Below, piece after piece: positions 9,627 through 20,967 of a DNA stretch of 64,000 bases. The DNA comes from Chloroflexota bacterium (GTDB taxonomy: Bacteria; Chloroflexota; Dehalococcoidia; UBA2979): NCBI GenBank assembly GCA_026713865.1, contig JAPONQ010000028.1, forward strand, positions 1-64,000, written 5' to 3'. How positions within the stretch are numbered: position 1 is the stretch's first letter; each line of letters opens with the position of its first letter. A model generated the notes under the pieces. That model saw nothing but the letters and a program-made list of their open reading frames with translations. It was not told where the DNA came from and searched no databases. The position numbers and the translations under genes were made by a program.

Positions 9627-11861
9627 GTGCTGAACCTTCTCACCGACTTCGTCAGCAGCCCCCGCGGCAAGTGGGTCACGCTCGCCCTCTGGGTCGTGCT
9701 GGCCGGTGCGCTGATCTCGCAGCTTCCCCGGCTCGACGAGGTGACCGAGAACGAGGCGGCGCTCTTCCTGCCCTCCGACGCCGAGTCGACGCGCGCCTTC
9801 GAGCTGGCGCGCGAGCGCTTCCCGGCCTCGGGCACGCCCGCCCTCGTCGTCGTGAGCGAGCCCGGCGGGCTGGGCGCCGCGACGTGGGCCGCAGTTGCCG
9901 GGCTCGAGGCCTGGCTCAGCGGGCCGGAGGCGCCCGTGAACGTCACCCGGGTGCGCGCGCCCGGGCCCGCGGAGGGCGCCGGCTCCGGCCTGGTCTCTGC
10001 GGACGGCACGACGCTCTACCTCTTCGTCGACCTCGCCGGGGAGCCCGCCGAGCCCGCGTTCCGGGACTCCGTCACGGCTCTTCGCGAGCGCGCCCGGGCG
10101 CTCGACCTGCCCGGCGTCGAGGTCGCCGTCGGCGGGCCCGGGGGCCTGATCGTCGATCTCGTCGAGGTCTTCTCGAGCATCAACTCCTTCCTGCTGATCG
10201 TCACCGTGCTGCTGGTGCTCGCGCTCCTGATCGCGATCTACCGTTCGCCGATCGTGGCGCTGGTGCCGCTGCTTGCGGTCGGGCTCGTCTTCCAGCTCGC
10301 GGGCGCCGTCGGCGCCTTCGTGGCGGAGCAGCTCGACCTCCCGGTCTCGGGCCAGACGACCGGCATCATGACCGTCGTGCTCTTCGGCACCGGCACCGAC
10401 TACGTGCTCTTCGTCTCCGCCCGCTTCCGCGAGGAGCTCGCGCGCCACCGGGACCGGCACGAGGCGATGCGCCGCACGATGCGCGGCGTCGGCGGCGCCG
10501 TCGCCTCGGCCGGGGCGACGATCCTCATCGCATCGGCGGCGCTCGCCTTCGCTGTGCTCCGCTCCTACCAGTCGCTCGGGCCGGTGATCGCGATCGCGGT
10601 CGGGCTGATGATGCTGGCCGCGCTCACGCTGGTGCCGGCCGCGCTCACGGTCCTGGGGCGCCGCGCCTACTGGCCGCTGCAGCCCCGCTTCGACCCGTCG
10701 GCGGCCGCCGACGAGGCGGCCGGGAGGGAGAACTGGCGCCGGAGCATCTACGGGCGCATCGGGGGCGTCGTCCTGAGGCGGCCGCGCGCCGCCCTCGCGC
10801 TGACGACGGCGGCCCTCGCGCTCCTGATAGCGGGGCTCTCCGCCTTCCAGACCAACTACGATCAGCTCGCGAGCCTGCCGGCAAACACCGAGTCCGTTGA
10901 GAGCTTCGAGCTGCTCCGTGGCGGCTTCCCGGGCGGCGAGCTCTCCCCGACGCGGGTCTACGTCTCGCTGCCCGCCGGCGAGCAGGCGCTCTCAGCGGAG
11001 CGGCTCTCGCAGCTCGACGAGCTCACGCTCGCGCTCGCCGGCCACCCGGCCGTCGCGAGCGTCTCCGGACCGAGCCGGCCCTCCGGTGCGGCGGGGCCGC
11101 CTGGCGCAGCCGGTGGCGCGGGGTCGCGCTTCGTCTCCGCCGACGGCGGGGCGGCGCGGCTGGACGTCGTGCTGCGGGAGAGTCCCTTCGCCGACTCCTC
11201 GCTCGACGCCGTCGCGGGGCTGCGCGAGCTCGCGCGCGCGAGCGCGGCCCAGGCCGGAATCGACCCGACCGCGGTGCTGGTCGGCGGCGACAGCGCGGAG
11301 GCCGCCGACACGCGCGAGGCCGGCGATCGCGACTCGCGGGTGGTGCTGCCGCTGATCCTGCTCGCCATCGGGGTCGTGCTCGCCGTGCTGCTGCGCTCCG
11401 TCGTGGCGCCGCTCTACCTGATGGCGACGATCGCCTTCACCTACTTCGCCACGCTCGGCCTCGCCGTCGTGGTCTTCGTCGTCATCGCCGGCCACGCGGG
11501 GCTCGGGCCGGGCGTCCCCTTCTTCCTCTTCGTCTTCCTGAACGCCCTCAGCGTCGACTACAACATCTACCTGATGTCGCGGATCCGCGAGGAAGCCCGG
11601 AGCCGGCCGCTCGCCGAGGCGACCGGGTATGCCCTCGCCCGCACCGGGCCGGTCATCACCTCCGCCGGGCTGATCCTGGCGGGGACCTTCTCGGCGCTGA
11701 TGACGCTCCCGCTGCAGGACCTGCTGCAGCTGGGCTTCGCCGTCGCCACGGGCGTCTTGATGGACACCTTCATCACGCGCACGCTGATCGTGCCCGCGCT
11801 GGTCTCTATCGTCGGCCGCTGGAACTGGTGGCCCTCGCGCCTCGGGCCGCGGGCGGCGTAG
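9627..11861 (+). CDS. MMPL/RND-family membrane transporter
   Basis: 744 residues from a GTG; the ribosome site is weak. One N-terminal helix, an extracytoplasmic domain (about 40-175), then a block of five or six membrane helices, and the same arrangement repeated in the second half. The two halves carry matching functional-helix motifs, GTGTDYVLFVSARFREEL and LSVDYNIYLMSRIREEA, with the buried Asp-Tyr pair thought to carry protons in MMPL proteins. It likely exports a lipid or other hydrophobic compound. No cargo biosynthesis gene is adjacent, so the substrate cannot be assigned. Confidence 0.9.
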   Translation: MLNLLTDFVSSPRGKWVTLALWVVLAGALISQLPRLDEVTENEAALFLPSDAESTRAFELARERFPASGTPALVVVSEPGGLGAATWAAVAGLEAWLSGPEAPVNVTRVRAPGPAEGAGSGLVSADGTTLYLFVDLAGEPAEPAFRDSVTALRERARALDLPGVEVAVGGPGGLIVDLVEVFSSINSFLLIVTVLLVLALLIAIYRSPIVALVPLLAVGLVFQLAGAVGAFVAEQLDLPVSGQTTGIMTVVLFGTGTDYVLFVSARFREELARHRDRHEAMRRTMRGVGGAVASAGATILIASAALAFAVLRSYQSLGPVIAIAVGLMMLAALTLVPAALTVLGRRAYWPLQPRFDPSAAADEAAGRENWRRSIYGRIGGVVLRRPRAALALTTAALALLIAGLSAFQTNYDQLASLPANTESVESFELLRGGFPGGELSPTRVYVSLPAGEQALSAERLSQLDELTLALAGHPAVASVSGPSRPSGAAGPPGAAGGAGSRFVSADGGAARLDVVLRESPFADSSLDAVAGLRELARASAAQAGIDPTAVLVGGDSAEAADTREAGDRDSRVVLPLILLAIGVVLAVLLRSVVAPLYLMATIAFTYFATLGLAVVVFVVIAGHAGLGPGVPFFLFVFLNALSVDYNIYLMSRIREEARSRPLAEATGYALARTGPVITSAGLILAGTFSALMTLPLQDLLQLGFAVATGVLMDTFITRTLIVPALVSIVGRWNWWPSRLGPRAA

Positions 11862-11937
11862 CGTCGGGATCCGGGGCGCCGGGGGGCTCTCGGCCCGGAG
11901 AAGGGCGGGCGCCGCGAGGCTCGGGGCGCCGCCGCCG

Positions 11938-12816
11938 TCAGGCGCCGGTGCCGACCCCGTAGCGCTCCTCCAGCTCGTGCCAGTCGGGAGCCCCGACGAT
12001 CTGCTCGAACTCGTGGAAGCCGACCATCGCGCCCGAGCGGCCCGCCGTCGTCTTCTCATCGTGGAGCGCGCGGTAGGTCTCCGCGATCGCGCGCGCCGCG
12101 CTGAAGAGCGCCGCGAGCGGGAACACCACCATCGCGTAGCCGAGCTCCTGGAGTTCCGCGCTCGACAGGAGCGGCGTCTTGCCGCCTTCGATCATGTTCG
12201 CGAACAGCGGCGCGTCGGGGATGGCCGTGCGCACGGCCCTGAGCTCGTCCAGGGACTGCGGCGCCTCGACGAAGACCACGTCGGCGCCCGACTCGAAGTA
12301 GAGGCGCCCGCGGCGCACCGCCTCGTCGAGGCCGAGCGGCGCGCGGGCGTCGGTGCGGCCGATGATGACCAGGTCGTCGTCGGCGCGGGCGTCGGCGGCG
12401 GCGCGGATCTTCTGGGCGTGTTCCTCGGCGGGGATGACGCGCTTGCCCTCGAAGTGGCCGCACTTCTTGGGCCACTCCTGATCCTCGAGGATGATCCCCG
12501 CCACGTCCGCCTGCACGCACTCGCGGACGGTACGCACGACGTTGAGCGGGTTGCCGTAGCCGGTGTCCATGTCCGCCACCAGCGGCACGTCGACGGCGGC
12601 GGTGATCAGGCGCACGCGGTCGAGCACCTCGGACGCGGTGAGGAGCCCGTAGTCGGGCGCGCCGAGGGCGGCCGCCGAGAAGCCGAAGCCGGTGGTGAAG
12701 AGGGCATCGAATCCGGCGCGCTGCGCAAGCCGGGCTGAGAGCGCGTCGTAGGCGCCCGGCAGCACGATGATCTGCGGCTGGTCCAGCCGCTCCCTGAGGG
12801 CGGTCGAGTGGCGCAT
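11938..12816 (-). CDS. Isocitrate lyase/PEP mutase family enzyme
   Basis: 292 residues, ATG start, convergent with the MMPL gene. The TIM-barrel family features are present: LPGAYDALSARLAQRAGFDAL, the metal-binding stretch VADMDTGYGNP, the catalytic loop EDQEWPKKCGHFEGK, then GRTDAR and FVEAP. The KKCGH loop is that of C-C lyases (isocitrate, methylisocitrate, dimethylmalate lyases) rather than a phosphonomutase. Without substrate-specific residues I cannot choose; an oxaloacetate decarboxylase or 2,3-dimethylmalate lyase-like role is equally plausible. It stands alone, with no propionate or glyoxylate genes nearby. Confidence 0.85.
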   Translation of the reverse strand: MRHSTALRERLDQPQIIVLPGAYDALSARLAQRAGFDALFTTGFGFSAAALGAPDYGLLTASEVLDRVRLITAAVDVPLVADMDTGYGNPLNVVRTVRECVQADVAGIILEDQEWPKKCGHFEGKRVIPAEEHAQKIRAAADARADDDLVIIGRTDARAPLGLDEAVRRGRLYFESGADVVFVEAPQSLDELRAVRTAIPDAPLFANMIEGGKTPLLSSAELQELGYAMVVFPLAALFSAARAIAETYRALHDEKTTAGRSGAMVGFHEFEQIVGAPDWHELEERYGVGTGA

Positions 12817-13033
12817 CGGTGCTCCTTCATCCCGCCCCGCCAGCTCGTGCGGGGCGCGGCTGAGGATAGCGAACGGCGCCCCCGCCGGTGCGGCGGCTCC
12901 GGCGGGCGTCGGTCACCCCGGGTGGCCGCCTGCTCGTAGCGAGGGCGGCTGCGACCCACGCAGGGAGCGATCGGGCAGATCATCCTCCCGGACGAGTAGC
13001 GCTGGGGAAGGGTGGTTTCCGGTGCTCCACTGG

Positions 13034-13039
13034 TAGGGT
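13034..13039 (+). promoter_or_regulatory. Extended -10 element, leaderless start
   Basis: TGGTAGGGT contains TAGGGT preceded by a TGn extension, exactly six bases before the ATG at 13046. This predicts a transcript beginning at the start codon; no Shine-Dalgarno sequence is present. Confidence 0.55.
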
Positions 13040-13045
13040 TCGGCG

Positions 13046-15625
13046 ATGCTCCGCTCCGGAACCCTGCTCGGACGGCTGGCCGTAGCGGCTCTCGCCGCCC
13101 TGCTCGGGCTGGCTGTGCTGGCGCCGGGATGGGCGCAGGGAGAGAGGGAGAGAGGGTCGCGCGTTGAAGTCCGCGTCTGGCAGAACGTGGGGGACGAGCT
13201 CGACATCTACGTCAGCGCGAGGTCCGTGACCGGCTCATGGCGGACGCTGGGGATCCTCCCGCTGCCGCTCGACGACGGATTCAGCCCGACCGGGCAGTAC
13301 CGCTACGGAGACATCGCCCTCGATGTGCCGCTGGCTGACCGGGCGGTGCCGGCGACCGTGGACGTACGCGTCTGGCAGGACGTGTACGACAGCGCACGCA
13401 TCTACATCAGCGCGCGTCCGGCCGGCGGGTCGTGGTGGGCGCTGGTCACGACTCTCCTCCCGCTGGACGACGGCTTCAGTTCGACCCGGCGGTTCCGATT
13501 TGGCGACATCGCCCTCGACGTCCCCCCGCCCGGGGTCCCCGCCGTCGCTGTCACGACCCTGGCGGGGCAGCAGGGGGTCCGTGGATACCGCGACGGGCCC
13601 GGGAGCGAGGCGCTGTTCGGCCGCTACCACGAAGACCTGGGCTTGGGACTGGAATGGGCCCGCGACGGCAGTGTCGTCGTGGCGGATCGCCAGAACCGCG
13701 CCCTACGCCGCATCGCGCCGGACGGCTCCGTGACCACAATCGCCGGTGGCAACGGCCAGGGCGTGCGCGACGGTCCCGCCGGCGAGGCGCAATTCGCCGG
13801 CCCGACGGATGTGGCCATCGCGAGCGACGGCTCGATCTACGTCGCCGACTCCTACGGCCACCGCATCCGCAAGATCGCACCCGATGGGCTGGTGACGACG
13901 GTTGCGGGCGGCGGTCCCATATACGGCCATCCCTACGAGGGTGGAGCGTGGGGGGACTTTGCCGACGGTCCGGCTGCAGAAGCGAGATTCGCCTTTCCCC
14001 ACGGCATCGCGATCGACGACTTCGGCGACCTGTATGTGGTCGAGGACCATCGGCGCATCAGGCGGATATCGCCTTCGGGATGGGTCTCGACCTTTGCCGG
14101 GGGCTCCGAGCTCGGCTATCAGGATGGTCCTGCGGCGCAGGCCCGGTTCTTCAATTTGCTTGAGATCGACATCGACGAGGAGGGGCGGATCTACGTCATC
14201 GACAATAAGTACCTGCCGAACGGCGACCCGGGGATCGCGATCCGCGCCGTCGATGTCGATGGAACCGTGTCCACGCTCTATCGGGATGTCCCCGCCGCCC
14301 GGGGGGGAACGCTCGCGTATCCGAGGGGGCTCGCCGTCGCCGGCGATGGCCTCATCTACATCTCCAATACCGGTCGGCACCAGGTAGTCCGGCTCACGAG
14401 CAACGGCACCCTGAGGGCGGTAGCAGGAACGGGAGAGCCGGGCTACGCGGACGGCGCCCTCGACGAGGCGCTCTTCAACCTGCCGGGCGCGCTCTCCGTC
14501 TCTGTGGCGGGCGCGCTGATCGTGGCCGACGAGGGGAACAACGTGATCCGCAGGATCTCCCCTGGGGACGCCGTGCTCGGAACGCAGGGACTCGAGGTCG
14601 CCGGGGCGGAGGAGATCCCCCGCGCGCGGGGCGTGACGGTCGAGGTGTATGCGGGCAGCCCGGGGTACAAGTTTGGCGGGGTGCCGAGGTTCACGGATGG
14701 CCTACCCGGCGAGGCCCTCTTCTACCGGCCATGGGGGATGGCGCTGGAGCCTGACGGCAACGTCCTTGTTGCCGACTCCGGCAACGATGCGATCCGGCGC
14801 GTCTCCCCGGACGGGACAGTGACCACGGTGGCGGGAGGAAACGCAGAGGGGATGCGAGACGGTTCCTGCTCGGAAGCCCTGTTCAGGGAGCCGCGGGGAG
14901 TGGCGGTCGACGAGAACGGCCTCATCTACGTCGCGGACACGGGGAACCACCGGATCCGCACCATTGCCGACGGCTGTGTCGTCGCCACGGTGTCCGGGGG
15001 CGCAGCGGATGCGGGAGAAGGAGAGAGTGAGGGGGGCGGCTATCGGGACGGACCGGCTGCCGAGGCGAGGTTCCGCAGCCCCGGTGCGCTCGCCTTTGAC
15101 CGTGAAGGGAACCTGTTCATCGCCGACCACATCAACAATCTCATCCGGCGCCTCTCCCCCGATGGCCGTGTCTCGACGATTGCCGGCCCGCCGGGCGGGG
15201 CCAATGCAAGGGTCAGCAATCCCGGGAGCCGGGATGGACACGGGCAGGGGGCCCTCTTTGCGCTACCAGACGGGATCGCGGTCGACGATGACGGGATCAT
15301 CTTCTTCACCGAAAGCAACAGTGCCGTCCGCATGATCGATGGAGAGGGCTATGTCTCGACGGTGCTCCAGACGCCAGCGCGCCGCCATGGGGGTGCGCTG
15401 TCCCCCTTCATCGTCGGCATTGCGGTCGGTGCCGACGGGGCGCTCTACGTGGCCGACCCGGACTATGGCAGGGTCGTGAGGGTCACGCGGGACGGGGAGT
15501 TGTCTCTCGTCGCCGACGCATTCAGCAGCCCGCAGGGGATACTGGCTCTGCCGGACGGTTCTCTTCTCGTGTCCGACGTCGGTGACAATGTGATCTGGAA
15601 GATCTCCTTCGAGGACGACGAGTAG
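13046..15625 (+). CDS. Secreted NHL-repeat protein with paired N-terminal VRVWQ modules
   Basis: 859 residues with a Sec signal peptide (LAVAALAALLGLAVLAPGWAQ). Residues about 32-150 hold two copies of a ~55-residue module (VRVWQ..., then YISARPAGGSWWAL, LPLDDGFS, RFGDIALDVP), also found in the macroglobulin at 20968-27723. The remainder is a beta-propeller array of NHL units (DGPAxEARF, then GIAxDxxGxIYVADxxNxRIRxI, then VxTxAGG), enough for two propellers. NHL propellers usually bind proteins or ligands, or act as lyases; no catalytic set is evident. Convergent with the YbaY lipoprotein. The biological role is unknown; surface or secreted location is inferred from the signal. Confidence 0.85.
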   Translation: MLRSGTLLGRLAVAALAALLGLAVLAPGWAQGERERGSRVEVRVWQNVGDELDIYVSARSVTGSWRTLGILPLPLDDGFSPTGQYRYGDIALDVPLADRAVPATVDVRVWQDVYDSARIYISARPAGGSWWALVTTLLPLDDGFSSTRRFRFGDIALDVPPPGVPAVAVTTLAGQQGVRGYRDGPGSEALFGRYHEDLGLGLEWARDGSVVVADRQNRALRRIAPDGSVTTIAGGNGQGVRDGPAGEAQFAGPTDVAIASDGSIYVADSYGHRIRKIAPDGLVTTVAGGGPIYGHPYEGGAWGDFADGPAAEARFAFPHGIAIDDFGDLYVVEDHRRIRRISPSGWVSTFAGGSELGYQDGPAAQARFFNLLEIDIDEEGRIYVIDNKYLPNGDPGIAIRAVDVDGTVSTLYRDVPAARGGTLAYPRGLAVAGDGLIYISNTGRHQVVRLTSNGTLRAVAGTGEPGYADGALDEALFNLPGALSVSVAGALIVADEGNNVIRRISPGDAVLGTQGLEVAGAEEIPRARGVTVEVYAGSPGYKFGGVPRFTDGLPGEALFYRPWGMALEPDGNVLVADSGNDAIRRVSPDGTVTTVAGGNAEGMRDGSCSEALFREPRGVAVDENGLIYVADTGNHRIRTIADGCVVATVSGGAADAGEGESEGGGYRDGPAAEARFRSPGALAFDREGNLFIADHINNLIRRLSPDGRVSTIAGPPGGANARVSNPGSRDGHGQGALFALPDGIAVDDDGIIFFTESNSAVRMIDGEGYVSTVLQTPARRHGGALSPFIVGIAVGADGALYVADPDYGRVVRVTRDGELSLVADAFSSPQGILALPDGSLLVSDVGDNVIWKISFEDDE

Positions 15626-15708
15626 TCGACAAGTAAGAGCCCGCCGACGCAATCGCCGGACGGCGTGAGGGCGCGTGGTGGTGAGCTCCGACATCGCGTG
15701 GGGGCGCG

Positions 15709-16482
15709 CTACTCCCGCGGGAACTCGCTCACCGGGAAGACATCGTTGACGAGCGGGAGATCCTCGTTCGGGCAGTGTGCGAGCCGGGTCCGGCGCCACT
15801 CGGCGCGCGGGATGTGGTAGACGGTCTCGCCGCCTGACACCACGTCGGCCTCGAGCTCGTAGCGGCGGTGGCGGCTGACCTGCACGCCGTCGGGCGGGAG
15901 CTCGAAGGCGATCGGGAAGCGGCCGAGAGCTGCCACGCGCGTCTCCGTGATCACGACCGGCGCCGCGGGATCGGTGACGTCGACCAGCTGCACGTGGAGC
16001 ACGGCGCCTGCGGGCAGCTCCCCGTCGTCGAAGGAGGAGTGGATGACTCCCGGCAGCGGCTCGACGCAGCTGTCGAGGGGGTTGGTGGAGACGACCACGA
16101 CGTCGCGGTTCGCGGGAGCTCCCCGGGTGAGGACGGGATGGACGGTGTCGTTGACGTAGAGCAGCTCGTCGCCCCTCCGGACGGCGGCGGAGAGCGTGTA
16201 CTCGCGGCCCGCGGAGACGTCGCCCGGGTCGTACTCGATGCGGAAGCGAACCGGGAGCCGGCCAGCGCCTGGGATCACGTCGCGCGCGAGCTCCGTGGCG
16301 GGCGCGTCGGCCAGCGAGCTGTCGATGAGTATGATCGTGACGACGGCGCCGTCGGGCAGGGCGACCTCGCGCGCGAAGCGCACCTCCCCGCCGACGGATC
16401 CCGTTCCTCCCCCGCCGCAGGCGGCCGCGGCGAGAAGCGCGCCGCAGAGCGCCGGGGCAATCAGGCGCGAGAGCCGGGGCAC
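15709..16482 (-). CDS. Lipoprotein with two YbaY-type domains
   Basis: 257 residues if started at the GTG at 16482, where AGGAGGTGA sits five bases upstream; a GTG at 16491 would overlap that ribosome site and is less likely. The signal peptide ends in a lipobox (AAAC). Two copies of a YbaY/type III-pilotin-like beta domain follow, each with a core such as ALPDGAVVTIILIDSSLADA or ELPAGAVLHVQLVDVTDPAA, then a strand that ends in FRIEYDP or FELPPD. The first copy is strikingly close to the C-terminus of the macroglobulin at 20968-27723, including YVNDTVHPVLTRG versus YINDTVHPVLTHG. A role in envelope assembly is only a guess. Confidence 0.8.
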   Translation of the reverse strand: MPRLSRLIAPALCGALLAAAACGGGGTGSVGGEVRFAREVALPDGAVVTIILIDSSLADAPATELARDVIPGAGRLPVRFRIEYDPGDVSAGREYTLSAAVRRGDELLYVNDTVHPVLTRGAPANRDVVVVSTNPLDSCVEPLPGVIHSSFDDGELPAGAVLHVQLVDVTDPAAPVVITETRVAALGRFPIAFELPPDGVQVSRHRRYELEADVVSGGETVYHIPRAEWRRTRLAHCPNEDLPLVNDVFPVSEFPRE

Positions 16483-16618
16483 CGCGCTCACCTCCTGGTC
16501 GCGCCGCCGTCAGCGGGCGGCATCTCGCCCTCCGAGCGTAGCGCAGACCCGTCGAATCGGGCGGGCCGCTGCCGCTCCGGCGACGTCGGGAGCGCCACGT
16601 CGGGGCGCGGGTCGTCCC

Positions 16619-17473
16619 TCACCGGGCGCGCTCCAGCTCCCACACGATCACGATCGGAAGACCGCGCAGCGCGGGCCCGACCAGCTCCGCCACCTCCCCG
16701 CCGAACCCGAGGGCGGCGATTGCCCTTTCCCCCCAGCGGGGCTCGAGGCAGCGGACGGGCGCAAGCCCCGCCTCACCGAAGGCGCGCAGGTAGTGCGACG
16801 GCAGGTGCACGGCGTTGCGCACGAAGGCGGGCGCGCCCTCCGCCGTCCGGTAGGCGGCGTGTCCTCCCAGCAGCACCATGAAGGGATGGATGTCGGAGAG
16901 GATCACCGACCCTCCGGGGCGCACGACCCGGGCCAGCTCGGAGAGCGCCGGAGCCGGGTCGTCCAGGTGAGTCAGCGCCAGCGCGCAGACGGCGAGGTCC
17001 ACCGCGCCGCCTGCGAGCGGGATGGCGGCGAGGTCGCCGCTCAGAAGGCGCGCGCCCGGCACCTTCGCCCGCGCCGCCCCGAGCATGGCCGCCGACGCGT
17101 CGATGCCGGTTACCTCGTGGCCCAGCGCCCTGAGGTAGGCGCTGTGCCTCCCCGTGCCGCAGGCCGCGTCCAGCGCCGGGCCGGGCGGGTGGCGGGCGAG
17201 CAGCGAGCGCACCACGGGCTCCTCGGCGAGGATCGCCGGGTTGCTCTCGGCGTCGTAGGTCGAGGCCCACTCGGCGTAACCGCGGGGCACCGTGCGCTCG
17301 CCCCCCACCGCCGGCTCCGACCAGGGGTCCTCGTCCAGCCGCTCCGCCAGCCGCAGCATCCCGCGCCTCCCCGCGCGGACGCCGGCGGGGGCCAGCAGCC
17401 AGGAGCGCAGGATCGTGAGCCCTTGGAGACCGAGCACGAGGTCGCCGGCGCTCGCGTGCTCGCTCACGACCAT
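16619..17473 (-). CDS. Class I SAM-dependent methyltransferase
   Basis: About 284 residues from the ATG at 17473. A GTG at 17467 has better spacing to the AGGAGG upstream (eight bases versus two). Motif I is ALDAACGTGRHSAYLRALG, followed by VTGIDASAAML, SGDLAAIPLAGGAVDLAVCA and VRPGGSVILSDIHP. This is the UbiE/Methyltransf_11 pattern for small-molecule methylation; the substrate is unknown. It ends 128 bases beyond the start of the YbaY lipoprotein and is followed upstream by a PIN toxin pair in the same direction. Confidence 0.88.
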   Translation of the reverse strand: MVVSEHASAGDLVLGLQGLTILRSWLLAPAGVRAGRRGMLRLAERLDEDPWSEPAVGGERTVPRGYAEWASTYDAESNPAILAEEPVVRSLLARHPPGPALDAACGTGRHSAYLRALGHEVTGIDASAAMLGAARAKVPGARLLSGDLAAIPLAGGAVDLAVCALALTHLDDPAPALSELARVVRPGGSVILSDIHPFMVLLGGHAAYRTAEGAPAFVRNAVHLPSHYLRAFGEAGLAPVRCLEPRWGERAIAALGFGGEVAELVGPALRGLPIVIVWELERAR

Positions 17474-17508
17474 TCCCTCCTGACGCCGGAAGCCCGGGAC
17501 GATCACCC

Positions 17509-17874
17509 TCAGGCGAGCGGGACCACCTGTGAGGCCTTCAGCGTCTCGTCGCGCGTCAGGAGCGGCACGTCGTGCACGACGCTTGTCGCAGCGATCAGTT
17601 CGTCCGCCGGATCGCCGCGGAAGTCCAGGCGCGTCGAGGCGCGGGCGACGGCCAGGTCGATCGGCCAGACGTGCAGTCGCGTGATCGTGCGGACGACTTC
17701 CCGATCGTCCAAGCTCAGTTCCACGCGTCCGAGCTGGATGAGCTTCGCCATCTCCCGGAGCACGATGGCCGACACCGACCATCTGCTGCCACTCAGCAGG
17801 CGGCGCTCGCGGGGCAGGAGCTGGCCACCGAGCGCGAAGAGCAGGATGTGCGTGTCAAGGTTGAGCATCGGCAT
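17509..17874 (-). CDS. PIN-domain toxin (VapC type)
   Basis: 121 residues. The PIN fold acidic residues are visible: Asp in NLDTHILLFAL, Glu in REMAKLI, Asp/Glu in DPADELIAATSVVHD, and Asp in LLTRDETL. Family members are Mg-dependent RNases. The start overlaps the antitoxin gene by 20 bases, and the pair is co-oriented. Confidence 0.9.
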   Translation of the reverse strand: MPMLNLDTHILLFALGGQLLPRERRLLSGSRWSVSAIVLREMAKLIQLGRVELSLDDREVVRTITRLHVWPIDLAVARASTRLDFRGDPADELIAATSVVHDVPLLTRDETLKASQVVPLA

Positions 17875-18079
17875 CCCACATCGCGCCCGTGGTGAAGAGA
17901 TCGCCCCGGATCGTCATCTTGTGCCGCAGGCTCCCGATCAGGTCGGCGCTGTCGCTGCCGTAGGGGACGACGCGGGCAACGGGCCTGCCGTGCTTGGTGA
18001 TGATCAGGCCGTCGGGATCGAGATGATCCAGCAGCGCCAGGCACTGCTCCTTGAACTTCGCGGCTCCGATCTCTCTCAT
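17855..18079 (-). CDS. Phd/YefM-type antitoxin
   Basis: 74 residues, ATG with GGAGG upstream. The N-terminus (IGAAKFKEQCLALLDHL, then IITKHGRPVARVVP) is the dimerising DNA-binding part of the Phd/YefM family; the C-terminus should bind and neutralise the PIN toxin with which it overlaps. Confidence 0.9.
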   Translation of the reverse strand: MREIGAAKFKEQCLALLDHLDPDGLIITKHGRPVARVVPYGSDSADLIGSLRHKMTIRGDLFTTGAMWDADAQP

Positions 18080-18095
18080 CGAGCAACCTCCGTAA

Positions 18096-18131
18096 CAGTC
18101 ATAATGGGTGACTGGTCATAGATTACCACCA
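18096..18131 (-). promoter_or_regulatory. Promoter/operator of the PIN toxin-antitoxin pair
   Basis: On the minus strand a TGGTAATCT extended -10 is followed by the palindrome TGACCAGTCA (18109-18118) and then a second TATGAC. The repeated ATGAC half-sites suggest autoregulation by the antitoxin. Confidence 0.4.
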
Positions 18132-18181
18132 CTTCAGGGGCGAGAAGGGATCGAGGGCCGGTCGGCCCCGCAAGCGGCCGC

Positions 18182-18619
18182 TCACCGCCGCCCGAGCGCG
18201 ACGACGGGAATCTCGCGATCGGCCGCGGATCGGTAGCGGGCGAAGCGGGGATTCGCCGCGACCACCCGCTCGTAGAGGGCGGCGCGTTCATCGCCCCCGG
18301 CGATGCGGGCCCGGGCGGCGAAGCGCTCGCCGGTGAGTTCGACGGTGACGTTCTGATCGGCGGCCGCGTTCAGGTACCAGGAGGGATGGTGGTCCTGGCC
18401 GTAGTTGGAGGCGACGACGATCAGGTCGTCTGACTCTCCGAACTGGAAGTAGATCAGGGGCGACGATCGCGGCTTGCCGCTCCGGCGCCCCCTGGTCACC
18501 AGGATCAGGACGCCCGATCCCTCCAGGCGGCCCAGCAGGCGGCCCCGGGAGAGGCGGAACAGGAGCCGGTGCACCGGCACGAAGAGCCAGGCCACCAGGA
18601 GGCGCTGGTAGGTCGGCAT
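18182..18619 (-). CDS. F420-dependent nitroreductase/quinone reductase family protein (DDN-like)
   Basis: 145 residues from the ATG at 18619, chosen because GGAGGAG lies eight bases upstream; the frame is open further upstream but reads as shadow. The deazaflavin-binding split-barrel pattern is present (ILVTRGRRSGKPRSSPLIYF, VVASNYGQDHHPSWYLNA, then the VELTGERFAARARIA strand). Members use reduced F420 to reduce quinones or nitro compounds, so the host probably makes F420. A hydrophobic N-terminal segment (LLVAWLFVPVHRLLFRLS) suggests membrane association. Confidence 0.87.
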   Translation of the reverse strand: MPTYQRLLVAWLFVPVHRLLFRLSRGRLLGRLEGSGVLILVTRGRRSGKPRSSPLIYFQFGESDDLIVVASNYGQDHHPSWYLNAAADQNVTVELTGERFAARARIAGGDERAALYERVVAANPRFARYRSAADREIPVVALGRR

Positions 18620-18639
18620 CGCGGGCTCCTCCACGGGAC

Positions 18640-18938
18640 TTCGGCCATGCCGGCACGGTGACGGGCCGCCGCGGTCGTCCCGGGCACGAGCGGGGCACGG
18701 CGGAGCGCCTGTCCGGGGGCGGACGCCGCGCGGCCGCGCGCGCCGCCGCTCTCGAGCGTGACGGATCGTATCCCTGCCCGGGCCCGAGACGGGGAGATCG
18801 CCGTCCGGCGGCACCGGGGCCCCGGCCGGCCGGAACGGGGCTGTGGCTTCAGGCGGGCTCCGGCGCGCCGGCGGTGCCGAGGCCCCCCTCGGCGGCCACG
18901 GGAAGTGCCGCGCACGGCCGGGCGCCGCGGCCTCCCGG
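18640..18938. other. Gene-free gap
   Basis: About 300 bases between the F420-type reductase start and the end of typA. I see no credible coding frame, RNA or strong hairpin; the open frames here are GC-driven. Confidence 0.5.
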
Positions 18939-20810
<1,872 letters not shown>

Positions 20811-20967
20811 GATCGTCTCCGGGGTGAGGTCAGGCCGTGGAGCGCCGTGCCGGGGGCGCCCTCACCAGTTGAGCACGCGGGCAGCGCGGGCGATAGGCGG
20901 TGCTGTCGGGGCGGGTCGGCCGGCAGGCACGGGGCGGGGGCGCGCGAAGCCCCGCTCGCCCGGCGCA